Below, piece after piece: positions 44,330 to 54,646 of a DNA stretch of 64,000 nucleotides. The stretch lies in assembly GCA_031253835.1 (NCBI GenBank), contig JAIRVP010000034.1:1-64000 (forward strand), in the 5' to 3' direction. A program made the position numbers and the translations under genes. Source of the DNA: Burkholderia sp. (GTDB lineage Bacteria; Pseudomonadota; Gammaproteobacteria; Burkholderiales; Burkholderiaceae). Below the pieces are notes generated by a model. It saw nothing but the letters and a program-made list of their open reading frames with translations, ran no database searches and was not told where the DNA came from. Numbering within the stretch: position 1 is the first letter of the stretch; every line of letters begins with the position of its first letter.

Positions 44330-45712
44330 TCACGCGTCGCTGTGCAGCGGCACGCGCGCGGCGACGATCGTGTGGCCGACCTGCGACGTGATCGTCAGCA
44401 TGCCGCCGAGCGCGTCGAGGCGCTCCCGCATGTTGCGCAGGCCGATGCCGCGGCGTGCGTCGGCCTGCGAGCGTTCGGCGTCGAAGCCGCAGCCGTTGTC
44501 GGCGATGGTCAGCGTGACGGCGTGCGCGCCGACGTCGAGCGTGACGGCCGCGCGCGACGCCTGCGCATGATGCACGATGTTGCTCAACGCTTCCTGCGCG
44601 ATCCGGAACAGCGCGGTGTTGACGGCCTCGGGCAGCGGCCGCGTGCCGCTGTGCGCGACCTGCGTATAGCCGATGTCGATGCCGCTTTCGGCGCCGAGTT
44701 CGCGCACGAGCTGTTCGAGCGCGGCCGCGAGGCCGAGATCGTCGAGCATCGACGGACGCAGCGCATGCGAGATGCGCCGAACTTCGCGCAGCGTGTCGCC
44801 GAGCCGTCCGACACCCGACGCGAGCGCCTGCTCGGCCTCGGGCACGCGCGCCGTACCGCGCTCGAAGCGCGTGAGCGCGGATTCGAGCATCAGCTTCGCG
44901 GACACCATCATCTGGCTGATCCCGTCGTGCAGTTCGCGCGACAGCCGCGCACGCTCCTGCTCCTGCGATTCGACGACGCGCTGCGCGAGCAGCTTGAGCT
45001 TCGCGTCGGCGCTGCGCGACTCGCTGACGTTCAGCACCAGTGCGCACACGGCGATCGCCGCCGCGCCGGTCAGTGCGATCGCGGTGAGCCAGCTCATCGT
45101 GCGCTCGATGTTCGCGGAAGCACGCGCATCGATGCGTTGCAACGCTGTGTCGACGTCGTCGAGATAGATGCCGGTGCCGACCATCCAGCCCCAGCGTTCG
45201 AGCGCGACGACGTAGCCGAGCTTCGGCGCGACGCGGCCCGTCGACGGCCGCTGCCATGCGTAGCGCACGTAGCCGCCGCCGCTCGACGCGGCGCCGATCA
45301 GCTTCTGGATCGTCAGCGCGCCCTGCGGGTCGCGCATCGACCAGTAGTTGTGGCCGACGCGCTCGGGCTCGCGCGGATGCATCAGCGAATTGCCGTGCAG
45401 GTCGTACACGAAGAAATAGCCGTCCGGGCCGAAATCCATTTTCTGCAGCATCGCGAGCGCCTGCGTGCGCAGCAGCGCGTCGTCGCGCGCGTTGCGGCCG
45501 CTCGCGTCGTAGAGCGGCATGACCGCGCTCGTCGCGAGCTCGACGTAGTGCTTCAGCTCGACTTCCTTGCTCGACAGGTACGCGGCCTGGATCGTCGCGT
45601 GCTGCGTGCGCGCGAGCGACGTCGCCTGCTGGCGCACGCCGAAGCCGATACCGGCGATCGCGAGCAGGAACGGCACGATGGCCAGAAGGAAGATCTTTGC
45701 CTTGAGTCTCAT
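44330..45712 (-). CDS. Cache-domain sensor histidine kinase
   Basis: A 460-aa membrane sensor: helix 1 (about 7-26), periplasmic single Cache domain (30-200, with 'GYFFVYDLHGNSLMHP' and 'GWMVGTGIYLDDVD'), helix 2 (208-230), dimerisation-histidine domain of the HisKA_3 class (H262 in SRELHDGIS) and an ATPase domain ('DNGCGFD'). This kinase type pairs with NarL/FixJ regulators, and one follows it on the same strand. The Cache domain of this type often binds small carboxylates; the ligand here is unknown. Confidence 0.92.
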   Translation of the reverse strand: MRLKAKIFLLAIVPFLLAIAGIGFGVRQQATSLARTQHATIQAAYLSSKEVELKHYVELATSAVMPLYDASGRNARDDALLRTQALAMLQKMDFGPDGYFFVYDLHGNSLMHPREPERVGHNYWSMRDPQGALTIQKLIGAASSGGGYVRYAWQRPSTGRVAPKLGYVVALERWGWMVGTGIYLDDVDTALQRIDARASANIERTMSWLTAIALTGAAAIAVCALVLNVSESRSADAKLKLLAQRVVESQEQERARLSRELHDGISQMMVSAKLMLESALTRFERGTARVPEAEQALASGVGRLGDTLREVRRISHALRPSMLDDLGLAAALEQLVRELGAESGIDIGYTQVAHSGTRPLPEAVNTALFRIAQEALSNIVHHAQASRAAVTLDVGAHAVTLTIADNGCGFDAERSQADARRGIGLRNMRERLDALGGMLTITSQVGHTIVAARVPLHSDA

Positions 45713-45844
45713 GGTGGTGCGAAGCGGCCGCGAACCGGCGCGGGCCGGCCGGGCGCGTCAGCCGAGCGGCGGCGCGGTGGCGAATCGAGCCGACATTGTC
45801 GGCGATTTTGCGCGCGGGCGGCAGCGGCCCGGGCACCCGGGCGC

Positions 45845-47431
45845 TCAGGCCCGGCGCGATTCGAAATGGCTGGAGGGCGCGGCCGTCTGCACGACGATGC
45901 GGTTGCGCCCGGCTTCCTTCGCGCGATACAGCGCGTCGTCGGCGAGCTTCAGCGCGGCCTGCATGTCGTCGTCGCGTTCGGGATAGCTCGTCGTCACGCC
46001 GATGCTCACGGTCAGGCGGCCGACCGTGCCGGCGTCATGCCGGATGCCGAGATCGAGGATGCCCGTGCGGATCGTTTCGGCGATCGTCACCGCGCCGGCC
46101 GTGTCGATGTCGGGCAGCACGACGACGAACTCCTCGCCGCCGTAGCGCGCCGCATAGTCGGCCGGGCGGCGCAGGCAGCCGGCGATGCAGTGGCCGACCG
46201 CGGCGAGCGCGTCGTCGCCGGCCTGGTGGCCCTGCGTGTCGTTGTAGCGCTTGAAGTAGTCGACGTCGATGAACAGCAGCGACAGCGCGTGCTGCGACCG
46301 TGCGGCGCGGCGCCATTCGCGCGCGAGCGTGACGTCGAGCATCCGGCGGTTGTCGAGGCCGGTGAGGCCGTCGGTGCGCGCGAGCGCCTGCAGTTCGGTT
46401 TCCGCGCGGTGGCGCTTGCGCAGCTGCACGTCGAGCAGCAGCGACAGGCCGACGAAGCCGATCGCGAGCACGGCCATCGCGGAGCCGATCGGAATCGCGC
46501 GGTCGTACCACGCGGCGTAGGTGTCCGCTTCCGAGCGCGCGATCATGATGATGAGCGGCAGGTGCTCGAGGTGCCGGAACACGTACAGGCGCCGCACGCC
46601 GTCGATCGACGCGGTGTCGGCGAAGCTGCCTTCGCTGGCCGTCATGAAGCGCCGGAACGTGCTGGCATGGCTGATGTCGCGGCCGACGATCTTGGGGTCG
46701 TACGGCTCGCGCGCGAGCATCTGGCCGTCCGTGTTGATCAGCGCGATCGAGCCGCGATCGCCGAGCGACAGCCGCGAGAACAGGTTCTGGAAATATTCGA
46801 GCCGGATCGACATCACGGCGACGCCGCCGAACGACCCGTCGGGTTTCGTGATCCGCCGGCTGAGCGCGATGCTCGGCGAGCCGCCGCGCAGCCGCGAATG
46901 ATACGGCGGGCTGACGTACAGGCCGATGTCGGGGTGGGTGCGGTGCACGGCGAAGTACGGTTCGTTGGCGAAGTTGGCCTTGCGCGGCACGTCGCTCTTG
47001 CCGTCGACCTCGATGTCGCCGTTCGCGTCGAGCACGTAGATGCCGCCGAGGTACTTGGCCGTCGTCGCCCGGTCGAACAGCACCTGGCGGCGCAGCGGCA
47101 TCGGCAGTTTGACGACGTCGGGGTCGTTCTCGCCTTCGACGACGGCCTGCAGCGACAGCGAATAGATCTCGATGTTGCGCTCGATGTCCCACGACGCCAT
47201 CAGCGCGAGATTCTGCTGCATCGCGATCGAGCGGTCGCGCGCGTCGATGCGGCCTTCGTACAGCACGATCCCGCACAGCAGCAGCAGGAGCAGCGCGATC
47301 AGCAGCCCGGTATAGAAGATCAGGTGCGGCAGCAGGAACCTGCGCAAATGAGCGGCGACACGGCTCGTCAGGCCGGAATCGCTGGGCATTGCGTAGTCGG
47401 TTTCTGCCATGGTCCGAGGATCGATGGGCAT
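45845..47431 (-). CDS. Membrane diguanylate cyclase with periplasmic Cache sensor
   Basis: A 528-aa protein: helix 1 (about 33-57), periplasmic dCache domain (about 65-310), helix 2 (about 318-340), GGDEF domain (about 365-525). The active site GGEEF is at 431-435, and RxxD (R422, D425) is the product-inhibition site, so it should be an active c-di-GMP synthase that responds to an external ligand. The start is uncertain: ATG 47431 is given, 47410 and 47389 are in frame. A perfect FNR/ANR-type box lies 257 bp upstream. Confidence 0.92.
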   Translation of the reverse strand: MPIDPRTMAETDYAMPSDSGLTSRVAAHLRRFLLPHLIFYTGLLIALLLLLLCGIVLYEGRIDARDRSIAMQQNLALMASWDIERNIEIYSLSLQAVVEGENDPDVVKLPMPLRRQVLFDRATTAKYLGGIYVLDANGDIEVDGKSDVPRKANFANEPYFAVHRTHPDIGLYVSPPYHSRLRGGSPSIALSRRITKPDGSFGGVAVMSIRLEYFQNLFSRLSLGDRGSIALINTDGQMLAREPYDPKIVGRDISHASTFRRFMTASEGSFADTASIDGVRRLYVFRHLEHLPLIIMIARSEADTYAAWYDRAIPIGSAMAVLAIGFVGLSLLLDVQLRKRHRAETELQALARTDGLTGLDNRRMLDVTLAREWRRAARSQHALSLLFIDVDYFKRYNDTQGHQAGDDALAAVGHCIAGCLRRPADYAARYGGEEFVVVLPDIDTAGAVTIAETIRTGILDLGIRHDAGTVGRLTVSIGVTTSYPERDDDMQAALKLADDALYRAKEAGRNRIVVQTAAPSSHFESRRA

Positions 47432-47687
47432 CGTCGCCAGGCGGCGGGCCGATGCGATTGTTTGTATGACGTGTCGGCGGCGATCCGGTGCGCGGCCCTT
47501 CCGGCGTCCTCCCGCCGTTCAGCGAAGAAAATGGACGCCGATTATCGGCAATCGCGGCCAGATAAACCTGTAAATCAACTATTCACTGGCAACATCTGCC
47601 GCGATTCGACGATCCGGCGAATCGGGCGGCGCGGATTCAACGGAGTATAACGCGCGCGTCCGTGTGCGCGGAAAATGTTGCGAATCG

Positions 47688-47701
47688 TTGATCCGGATCA
47701 A
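47688..47701. promoter_or_regulatory. FNR/ANR-type box
   Basis: TTGATCCGGATCAA, the perfect form of TTGAT-N4-ATCAA. A TATACT -10 on the minus strand lies about 46 bp away, so the box would sit near -58, close to the class I position for FNR. Confidence 0.6.
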
Positions 47702-47905
47702 ATTACCGTGAATTCCCGGACTTGCAAATGTCGGGCAGAGCGTTGCAGCGCAAGGCTTTGCGGCATGGCGGACGCATCCGCGCCGCGCATGGCCGGCGAT
47801 TCCGCCGGTTTAACGGCGGGTGCGCGCGAAACTTGAATGCGCGTGATATGTACCGATTATCGGTTTCAGCGGACGATTTCAACGGCTGTGTGAGCGCGAA
47901 TATGA

Positions 47906-47934
47906 AAACGGGCGGCCGCGAGGGCCGCCCGTTT
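47906..47934. terminator. Terminator after glcB
   Basis: A 12-bp stem AAACGGGCGGCC / GGCCGCCCGTTT with a 5-nt loop. On the minus strand it ends in TTTT, 47 bp after the glcB stop. Confidence 0.8.
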
Positions 47935-47980
47935 CGTGACGCCGGCAGGCATGCGGATCAGGCCCGCATGCGCCCCCGCC

Positions 47981-50155
47981 TTAACCGCCGTGCTGTTGCG
48001 CCTTGAATGCGAGGCGGAACTGGTGCAGCAGCGGCTCGGTGTAACCGCTCGGTTGCGACGTGCCCTGCAGCGCGAGCGCGCACGCGGCCTTGAACGCGGT
48101 CGACTGGTCGTAGCCGGGCGCCATCGGGCGATAGTTCGGGTCGCCGGCGTTCTGCTGGTCGACGACGCGCGCCATCCGCTTGAACACGTCGAGCACGAAG
48201 GCTTCGGTGATCACGCCGTGGCGCAGCCAGTTCGCGATGTGCTGGCTCGAAATGCGCAGCGTGGCACGGTCTTCCATCAGGCCGACGTCGTGGATGTCGG
48301 GCACCTTCGAGCAGCCGACGCCCTGTTCGACCCAGCGCACGACGTAGCCGAGGATGCCCTGCGCGTTGTTCTCGACTTCGCTCAGGATCTCGGCCTCGCT
48401 CCATGCGGCACGCTCGACGACCGGCACGGTCAGCAGCCCTTCGAGCAGCGTGTCGCGTTCGCTCGCGTACGGCGTCTTCTCGAGTTCCTGCTGGACGGCC
48501 TGCACGTCGACGAGGTGGTAGTGCAGCGCGTGCAGCGTCGCGGCGGTCGGCGACGGCACCCAGGCGGTGTTCGCGCCGGCGCGCGGATGCGCGATCTTCT
48601 GCTCGAGCATCGCGTGCATCAGGTCCGGCATCGCCCACATGCCCTTGCCGATCTGCGCGCGGCCGCGCAGGCCGGCCGACAGGCCCGCGAGCACGTTGTT
48701 GCGCTCGTACGACTGGATCCACGCGGACGACTTCATGTCGCCCTTGCGGATCATCGGGCCCGCTTCCATCGCGGTGTGCATCTCGTCGCCGGTGCGGTCG
48801 AGGAAGCCGGTGTTGATGAACGCGACACGCGCGGCGGCGGCGGCGATACACGCGGCGAGGTTCACGCTGGTGCGGCGCTCCTCGTCCATGATGCCCATCT
48901 TCAGCGTGTTGCGCGGCAGGCCGTACAGATCCTCGATGCGCGCGAACAGCGTATCGGCGAACGCGACTTCGACCGGGCCGTGCATCTTCGGCTTCACGAT
49001 GTAGATCGAGCCGGTGCGCGAATTGCGCTTCGCCTTCAGGTCGTGCAGCGAGCACAGCACCGTGACGACGCCGTCGAGGATGCCTTCCGGAATCTCGTTG
49101 CCGTCGCGGTCGAGCACCGCGCCGTTCGTCATCAGGTGGCCGACGTTGCGCACGAACAGCAGCGAACGGCCGTGCAGCGACAGCGTGCCGCCGTCGGGCG
49201 TCGTGTATTCGCGATCGGCGTTCAGGCGGCGCGTGAAGCTTTTGCCGCCCTTCGCGACTTCCTCGACCAGCGTGCCCTGCATCAGGCCGAGCCAGTTGCG
49301 GTAGAGCTGGACCTTGTCGTCGGCGTCGACCGCCGCGACGGAATCCTCGCAGTCGATGATCGTGCTGACCGCGGCTTCGAGCACGACGTCCTTCACGTTC
49401 GCGAGATCGGCGCGGCCGATCGGCGTCGACGCATCGATCTGGATCTCGAGGTGCAGGCCGTTGTGCTTCAGCAGGATCGCGGACGGGGCGTCGGCCGCGC
49501 CCTGGTAGCCGACGAACTGCGCCGGCTCGGCGAGGTGCACGGCGCCCTTCGCGGTTTCGACCGCGAGCTGGCCGTCCTGCACGCGATAGCGCAGCGCGTC
49601 GCGGTGCGAGCCGCTCGCGAGCGGCGCCGCGTTGTCGAGCACGTTGCGCGCGTAGTCGATCACGCGCTGGCCGCGCGTCGGGTTGTAGGCCGCGGTGCGT
49701 TCGGCGCCGCCGTCTTCGGGCAGCGCGTCGGTGCCGTACAGCGCGTCGTACAGGCTGCCCCAGCGGGCGTTCGCGGCGTTCAGCGCATAGCGCGCGTTCG
49801 ACAGCGGCACGACGAGCTGCGGGCCGGCCTGCGTGGCGATCTCGCTGTCGACGTTCGCGGTGGCTGCCGCGACGTTCGACGGGACCGGCACGAGGTAGCC
49901 GATTTGTTCGAGGAACGCGCGATAGGCGGCATGGTCGCGCACCGGGCCGGGGTGCGCGCGATGCCACGCGTCGAGTTCCTGCTGCAGGCGGTCGCGTTCC
50001 GCGAGCAGCTCGCGGTTGCGCGGCGCCAGGTCGTGCACCAGGGCCGAAAAACCGCTCCAGAACGCGGCCTTGTCGATGCCGGTGCCCGGCAGCGCTTCGT
50101 TTTCAATGAACTGGCTGAGCGCTGGCGCGACTTGCAGTCCTGCTTGGTCGATCAT
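47981..50155 (-). CDS. glcB: Malate synthase G
   Basis: A 724-aa cytoplasmic enzyme that condenses glyoxylate with acetyl-CoA to malate; length and order match isoform G. Landmarks are '[20 protein letters not shown]', the magnesium-binding '[13 protein letters not shown]', '[20 protein letters not shown]' and '[18 protein letters not shown]' (with the catalytic Asp region beyond). Last gene of the glc operon, 40 bp after glcG. It consumes the glyoxylate made from glycolate by GlcDEF. Confidence 0.97.
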   Translation of the reverse strand: MIDQAGLQVAPALSQFIENEALPGTGIDKAAFWSGFSALVHDLAPRNRELLAERDRLQQELDAWHRAHPGPVRDHAAYRAFLEQIGYLVPVPSNVAAATANVDSEIATQAGPQLVVPLSNARYALNAANARWGSLYDALYGTDALPEDGGAERTAAYNPTRGQRVIDYARNVLDNAAPLASGSHRDALRYRVQDGQLAVETAKGAVHLAEPAQFVGYQGAADAPSAILLKHNGLHLEIQIDASTPIGRADLANVKDVVLEAAVSTIIDCEDSVAAVDADDKVQLYRNWLGLMQGTLVEEVAKGGKSFTRRLNADREYTTPDGGTLSLHGRSLLFVRNVGHLMTNGAVLDRDGNEIPEGILDGVVTVLCSLHDLKAKRNSRTGSIYIVKPKMHGPVEVAFADTLFARIEDLYGLPRNTLKMGIMDEERRTSVNLAACIAAAAARVAFINTGFLDRTGDEMHTAMEAGPMIRKGDMKSSAWIQSYERNNVLAGLSAGLRGRAQIGKGMWAMPDLMHAMLEQKIAHPRAGANTAWVPSPTAATLHALHYHLVDVQAVQQELEKTPYASERDTLLEGLLTVPVVERAAWSEAEILSEVENNAQGILGYVVRWVEQGVGCSKVPDIHDVGLMEDRATLRISSQHIANWLRHGVITEAFVLDVFKRMARVVDQQNAGDPNYRPMAPGYDQSTAFKAACALALQGTSQPSGYTEPLLHQFRLAFKAQQHGG

Positions 50156-50195
50156 CGTGAATCCTCCCGGGGAAAAATGCGCGCGGCTTGGCTGG

Positions 50196-50600
50196 TTATT
50201 CCGCGACGCTCTGTGTGCCGGCGCGAGCGATCTGCGCGTCCTGCTCCGACTTTACGCCAGACACGCCGATCGCGCCTGCAATCCGGCCGCCGACCGTGAC
50301 CGGCACGCCGCCTTCGAGCAACCCCGTCAGCGGCACGCTGAGAAACGCGGTGCGGCCACCGTTGATCATATCCTCATACGCCTTCGTCTCGCGACGGCCG
50401 AGCGCGGCCGCGCGCGCCTTGTCCTGCGCGATATGGCTGCTGGCCGGCGACGCGCCGTTCAGCCGCGCGAACGCGAGCAGGTGGCCGCCGTCGTCGACGA
50501 CGGCGATCGACACGGCCCAGCCGTGGCGTTCCGCTTCCGCGCGGGCGGCGGCGAGCATGCGGTCGGCATCGGCCAGTTCGAGTTCGGGTTTCGTCTGCAT
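50196..50600 (-). CDS. glcG: GlcG / HbpS-family protein
   Basis: A 134-aa GlcG-type protein, with the family's '[21 protein letters not shown]' and the C-terminal '[18 protein letters not shown]'. In glycolate operons its role is not settled; relatives bind haem. A GGAGGA site precedes the ATG. It lies between glcF and glcB, as in E. coli. Confidence 0.9.
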   Translation of the reverse strand: MQTKPELELADADRMLAAARAEAERHGWAVSIAVVDDGGHLLAFARLNGASPASSHIAQDKARAAALGRRETKAYEDMINGGRTAFLSVPLTGLLEGGVPVTVGGRIAGAIGVSGVKSEQDAQIARAGTQSVAE

Positions 50601-50620
50601 GGAAGTCCTCCGGAATCAGG

Positions 50621-51841
50621 TCAGTTGACGAGTCGGTTGTCGACGAGCTCGATCCAGTGGCGCACGGGCGTGCGGCCCGCGCCGTTCAGGTGAGTCTGGC
50701 AGCCGACGTTGGCCGTGACAATCAGGTCCGGCCGCGCGGCTTCGAGCGCATCGAGTCGGTTGTCGCGCAGTGTCGTCGCGAGCTCGGGCTGCGTCAGCGA
50801 ATACGTGCCGGCCGAGCCGCAGCACAGATGGCCGTCGGCGACATTCGTCAGATCGAAGCCGAGCCGCGTCAGGACGCTTTCGACCGCGCCGCCGAGGCGC
50901 TGCGCGTGCTGCAGCGTGCACGGGCAGTGGACCGCGACGCGGCGCCGTGTCGAACCGGCCAGCGCGTCGAGCGGCTCGGCCGCGATCACTTCGGCGAGAT
51001 CGCGCGCGAGCGCGCTGACGCGCCGCGCCTTCTCCGCATAGACGGGGTCGGAGCGCAGCAGGTCGCCGTATTCCTTGACGAATGCGCCGCAGCCGCTCGC
51101 CGTCAGCACGATCGCTTCCGCGCCGGCCTCGATCGCCGGCCACCACGCGTCGATGTTGCGGCGCGCGCGGGCAAGGCCCGCATCCTGCGCGTTCAGGTGA
51201 TATTCGGTCGCGCCGCAGCAGCCGGCTTCGCGTGCCGGCGTGACGCTGATGCCGAGGCGGTCGAGCACGCGCGCGGCGGCCGCATTGGTGTTCGGCGACA
51301 GCGACGGCTGCACGCAGCCCTCGAGCATCAGCACGCGCCGCGCGTGACGCACGGCCGGGCGCGGTGCGGCCGCGGGAACGGCGGCCGGAATCTTGTCCTG
51401 CAGCGTGCCGGGCAGCAGCGGGCGCAGCGCGCGGCCGGCCTTCAGCAATGCGGCGAACGTCGCCGGGCGCGGCACGACGTGACGCAGCCCCGCGCGCAGC
51501 AGGCGCTCGCGTGCGGGCCGCTGCACGCGCTTCTCGGCTTCCGCGCGGCCGATGTCGAGCAGCGTGTGATAGCGCACGCCGGACGGGCAGGTCGTCTCGC
51601 AGTTGCGGCACGTCAGGCAGCGGTCGAGATGCTGCTGCGTGCGCTCGCCGCACGGCTCGCCTTCGAGCAGCTGCTTGATCAGGTAGATGCGGCCGCGCGG
51701 CCCGTCGAGCTCGTTGCCGAGCACCTGGTAGGTCGGGCAGGTCGCATTGCAGAAGCCGCAGTGCACGCACGCGCGCAGGATCGCTTCCGCTTCGTCGGCC
51801 CGGGCGAGGGCCTGGCTTGCTTCGCTGAGATTGGTTTGCAT
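50621..51841 (-). CDS. glcF: Glycolate oxidase iron-sulfur subunit
   Basis: A 406-aa subunit that passes electrons from GlcD/GlcE. Two 4Fe-4S ligand sets of the ferredoxin type are seen: C25-C28-C31-C35 (CVHCGFCNATC) and C75-C78-C81-C85 (CLTCRNCETTC). Two CCG domains follow, with 'REAGCCGATEYH' and 'DGHLCCGSAGTYS'. It is of standard length and lies 24 bp after glcE in the glcDEFGB operon. Confidence 0.96.
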   Translation of the reverse strand: MQTNLSEASQALARADEAEAILRACVHCGFCNATCPTYQVLGNELDGPRGRIYLIKQLLEGEPCGERTQQHLDRCLTCRNCETTCPSGVRYHTLLDIGRAEAEKRVQRPARERLLRAGLRHVVPRPATFAALLKAGRALRPLLPGTLQDKIPAAVPAAAPRPAVRHARRVLMLEGCVQPSLSPNTNAAAARVLDRLGISVTPAREAGCCGATEYHLNAQDAGLARARRNIDAWWPAIEAGAEAIVLTASGCGAFVKEYGDLLRSDPVYAEKARRVSALARDLAEVIAAEPLDALAGSTRRRVAVHCPCTLQHAQRLGGAVESVLTRLGFDLTNVADGHLCCGSAGTYSLTQPELATTLRDNRLDALEAARPDLIVTANVGCQTHLNGAGRTPVRHWIELVDNRLVN

Positions 51842-51865
51842 CGGCGGGTCGGGATCGGGTTCGCG

Positions 51866-52942
51866 TCAGAAGTCGGCGTAGAGCCGGCCGGGATTGAAAA
51901 TCGCGTGCGGGTCGAGTTGCGCCTTGAGCTGCCGGTGGATCCGCCGCAGCGCGGGCGGCAGCGGCTGGAACGGCTCGTGTGTGGCGCCCGGCGTGAAGCA
52001 GGTCGCGTGGCCGCCCCATTGCGCGGCGAGCCGCTGTACGTCGGCCGGCGCGGCATCGCTCTTCAGCCAGCGCTGCGCGCCGCCCCAGTCGACGAGCTGC
52101 GCGCCCGGCAATGCGTCGAGCGGTGCGGCGGCCGGCACCGACACGCGCCACAGCGGGCGCGGATCGTCGAAGAACGGCAGCGCGAGGTCGCGCAGCCGTG
52201 CCCAGAACGCGTCGTCGCTGTCGTCCATCGGATCGCCGCCGATCGTGTCGCGCGCGGCCTTCACCGAGCCTTCGCCGCCTTCGATCCGCACGCGCAGCAC
52301 GCCGTCCGCGTGGCACGCACCCGCGAGCGGCAGCCCTGCACGTCGCCAGACGGCGACGCGCTGCACGGCTTCGCCGGCCGCGAGCGGCAACGCGAGATCG
52401 CACGTCGCGCGTGGTTTCGGCAACACCTTCAACGACACTTCGGTCACGACGCCGAGGCAGCCGAAGCTGCCCGCGAGCAGCCGCGACACGTCGTAGCCCG
52501 CAACGTTCTTCATCACTTCGCCGCCGAAACGCAGGTGTTTCGCGTGGCCGGTGATCACGCGGCAGCCGAGCACGAAGTCGCGCACCGCGCCGGCCCACGG
52601 GCGGCGCGGCCCCGACAGCGCCGCCGCGAACATCCCGCCGACCGTCGCCGCGCCGCCGAACGACGGCGGCTCGCACGGCAGCATCTGGCCGGCCGCGTCG
52701 AGCATCGCGTCGAGATCGGCGAGCGGCGTGCCCGCGCGCGCGGTGACGACGAGCTCGGTCGGGTCGTACGAGACGACGCCGCGATGCGTGCGCACGTCGA
52801 GCGTGCGGCCTTCGACGGGGCGGCCGACGAACGCCTTCGTGCCGGCGCCGCGGATGTACAGCGGCTGGCGGTCGTGGATCGCCGCGTCGACCTGCGCGAC
52901 GAGCGCCGCGCTGTCGTCGATCGATTCGATGTCGCGTCGCAT
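51866..52942 (-). CDS. glcE: Glycolate oxidase FAD-binding subunit GlcE
   Basis: A 358-aa protein of the FAD-linked oxidase fold, shorter than GlcD. The FAD loop is 'YIRGAGTKAFVGRPVEG' and the second FAD motif 'PPSFGGAATVGGMFAAALSG'. ATG 52942 overlaps the glcD stop by one base (TGATG), so it is coupled to glcD. It forms the GlcDEF complex on the inner membrane that oxidises glycolate to glyoxylate. Confidence 0.95.
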   Translation of the reverse strand: MRRDIESIDDSAALVAQVDAAIHDRQPLYIRGAGTKAFVGRPVEGRTLDVRTHRGVVSYDPTELVVTARAGTPLADLDAMLDAAGQMLPCEPPSFGGAATVGGMFAAALSGPRRPWAGAVRDFVLGCRVITGHAKHLRFGGEVMKNVAGYDVSRLLAGSFGCLGVVTEVSLKVLPKPRATCDLALPLAAGEAVQRVAVWRRAGLPLAGACHADGVLRVRIEGGEGSVKAARDTIGGDPMDDSDDAFWARLRDLALPFFDDPRPLWRVSVPAAAPLDALPGAQLVDWGGAQRWLKSDAAPADVQRLAAQWGGHATCFTPGATHEPFQPLPPALRRIHRQLKAQLDPHAIFNPGRLYADF

Positions 52943-54441
52943 CAGAAGCGCTCCAGTTCGGGAAACGGCAGCTTGCCGTGATGGACATGCATCGCGCCGA
53001 ATTCGGCACAGCGGTGCAGCGTCGGGATGTTCTTGCCGGGATTGAGCAGGCCCTGCGGATCGAACGCGGCCTTCACCGCGTGGAAGAACGTGATTTCGTC
53101 GGCGTTGAACTGCACGCACATCTGGTTGATCTTCTCGCGCCCGACGCCGTGCTCGCCGGTGATGCTGCCGCCCGCCGCGACGCACAGCTCGAGGATCTTG
53201 CCGCCGAGCGCTTCCGCGCGGTCGAGCTCGCCCGGCCGGTTCGCGTCGAACAGGATCAGCGGGTGCATGTTGCCGTCGCCCGCGTGGAACACGTTCGCGA
53301 CCGGCAGCCCGTATTCGGCGGACAGCGCGGCGATCCCTTCGAGCACGCGCGGCAGCTCGCGGCGCGGGATCGTGCCGTCCATGCAGTAGTAGTCGGGCGA
53401 CATGCGGCCGACCGCGGGGAACGCGTTCTTGCGGCCGGCCCAGAAGCGCTGGCGCTCGGCTTCGTCGCGCGCGACGCGGATCTCGGTGGCGCCCGCGTCG
53501 CGCAGCAAGGTGGCGACGCGTTCGGCATCCTCGTCGACGTCGCTCGCCGCGCCGTCGAGTTCGCACAGCAGGATCGCCTGTGCATCGACCGGGTAGCCCG
53601 CGTGGATGAAATCCTCGGCCGCGCGGATCGCGAGGTTGTCCATCATCTCGAGGCCGCCGGGAATCACGCCCGCGCCGATGATCCGCGCGACCGCGGCGCC
53701 GGCCTCGGCGACGTCGTCGAAGCTCGCCATCAGCACCTTCACGCTCGGCGGTTTCGGCAGCAGCTTCACGGTCACTTCGGTGACGATGCCGAGCATCCCT
53801 TCGGAGCCGGTGAACAGCGCGAGCAGGTCGAAGCCCGGCGCGTCGAGCGCATCGGCGCCGAGCGTGAGCGTGTCGCCGTCGATCGTCAGGATCTCGACCT
53901 TCAGGATGTTGTGCACCGTGAGCCCGTATTTCAGGCAGTGCACGCCGCCGGCGTTCTCGGCGACGTTGCCGCCGATCGAGCATGCGATCTGCGACGACGG
54001 ATCGGGCGCGTAGTAGAGGCCGTGCGGCGCGGCCGCCTGCGAGATCGCGAGGTTGCGCACGCCGGGCTGCACGCGCGCGATGCCGGCATCGGGGTCGATG
54101 TCGAGTATCCGGTTGAACTTCGCCATCACGAGCAGGATGCCTTTTTCGAGCGGCATCGCGCCGCCCGACAGCCCGGTGCCCGCGCCGCGCGCGACGACCG
54201 GCACATGGTGCTCGGCCGCGACGCGCAGCACCGCGCGCACCTGGTCGACCGTGTCGGGCAGCACGACCGCGAGCGGCACCGTGCGGTACGCGGCGAGGCC
54301 GTCGCATTCGAACGGCTTGAGCGCCTCGCGTTCGTGCAGCACGTCGAGGCCGGGCGCCGCCGCGTGCAGCGCGGCGACGAGCGTGTCGCGGCCGACGGTC
54401 GCCAGCGGGCCGTCGATCCGTTCGTCGTAGATGAAACTCAT
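52942..54441 (-). CDS. glcD: Glycolate oxidase subunit GlcD
   Basis: A 499-aa FAD-linked oxidase of the vanillyl-alcohol oxidase fold. The FAD-binding segment is 'VVARGAGTGLSGGAMP', 'SIGGNVAENAGGVHCLKYG' follows, and the C-terminal cap ends with 'ITGEHGVGREKINQM' and 'FDPQGLLNPGKNIP'. It is the catalytic subunit for glycolate, also active on D-lactate in some species. ATG 54441 is used as the family start; the frame opens 27 codons upstream inside the glcC operator region. First gene of the operon. Confidence 0.96.
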   Translation of the reverse strand: MSFIYDERIDGPLATVGRDTLVAALHAAAPGLDVLHEREALKPFECDGLAAYRTVPLAVVLPDTVDQVRAVLRVAAEHHVPVVARGAGTGLSGGAMPLEKGILLVMAKFNRILDIDPDAGIARVQPGVRNLAISQAAAPHGLYYAPDPSSQIACSIGGNVAENAGGVHCLKYGLTVHNILKVEILTIDGDTLTLGADALDAPGFDLLALFTGSEGMLGIVTEVTVKLLPKPPSVKVLMASFDDVAEAGAAVARIIGAGVIPGGLEMMDNLAIRAAEDFIHAGYPVDAQAILLCELDGAASDVDEDAERVATLLRDAGATEIRVARDEAERQRFWAGRKNAFPAVGRMSPDYYCMDGTIPRRELPRVLEGIAALSAEYGLPVANVFHAGDGNMHPLILFDANRPGELDRAEALGGKILELCVAAGGSITGEHGVGREKINQMCVQFNADEITFFHAVKAAFDPQGLLNPGKNIPTLHRCAEFGAMHVHHGKLPFPELERF

Positions 54442-54540
54442 TGGTCTGTCTCCACCATGCGGGTGGCCGCGCAATGCGCGACACGCCGGAAGGACAGGAT
54501 TCTTGGCGGGCCGCGCGGGCATGTCCAGACGTCTTCAAGG

Positions 54541-54551
54541 TGGTCATACCA
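54541..54551. promoter_or_regulatory. GlcC-type operator 1
   Basis: TGGTCATACCA, a FadR/LldR-type palindrome (TGGT-N3-ACCA), 100 bp upstream of glcD. Its flanks also match the copy at 54647, giving GTGGTCATACCAGT in both. Confidence 0.65.
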
Positions 54552-54646
54552 GTTTTTCGGCCGAGCCATCTGCGGCATTCGCGCCAGATCACGAAATGCC
54601 AATCACAACAAGGCTTTGTGCGAAAATCGCCGGTATCCGTCCAAAG

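Larger units (their letters stand above)
47432..47980. other. Gene-free 549-bp gap
   Basis: No credible gene; a small open frame from 47722 has no good codon bias. It holds the FNR/ANR-type box (47688-47701), a possible minus-strand -10 TATACT (47644-47649) and the hairpin at 47906-47934. The stretch around 47500-47650 is AT-richer, as expected for the promoter of the diguanylate cyclase gene. Confidence 0.45.

Noticed and set aside
44300..47650. 1116-codon plus-strand frame across the kinase and cyclase genes
   Set aside because: It is antisense to two genes with clear domains and shows the same shadow composition.
47722..48006. Small gene of 94 codons before glcB
   Set aside because: No ribosome site, Arg/Gly-rich composition, and it runs through the terminator hairpin and over the 3' end of glcB.
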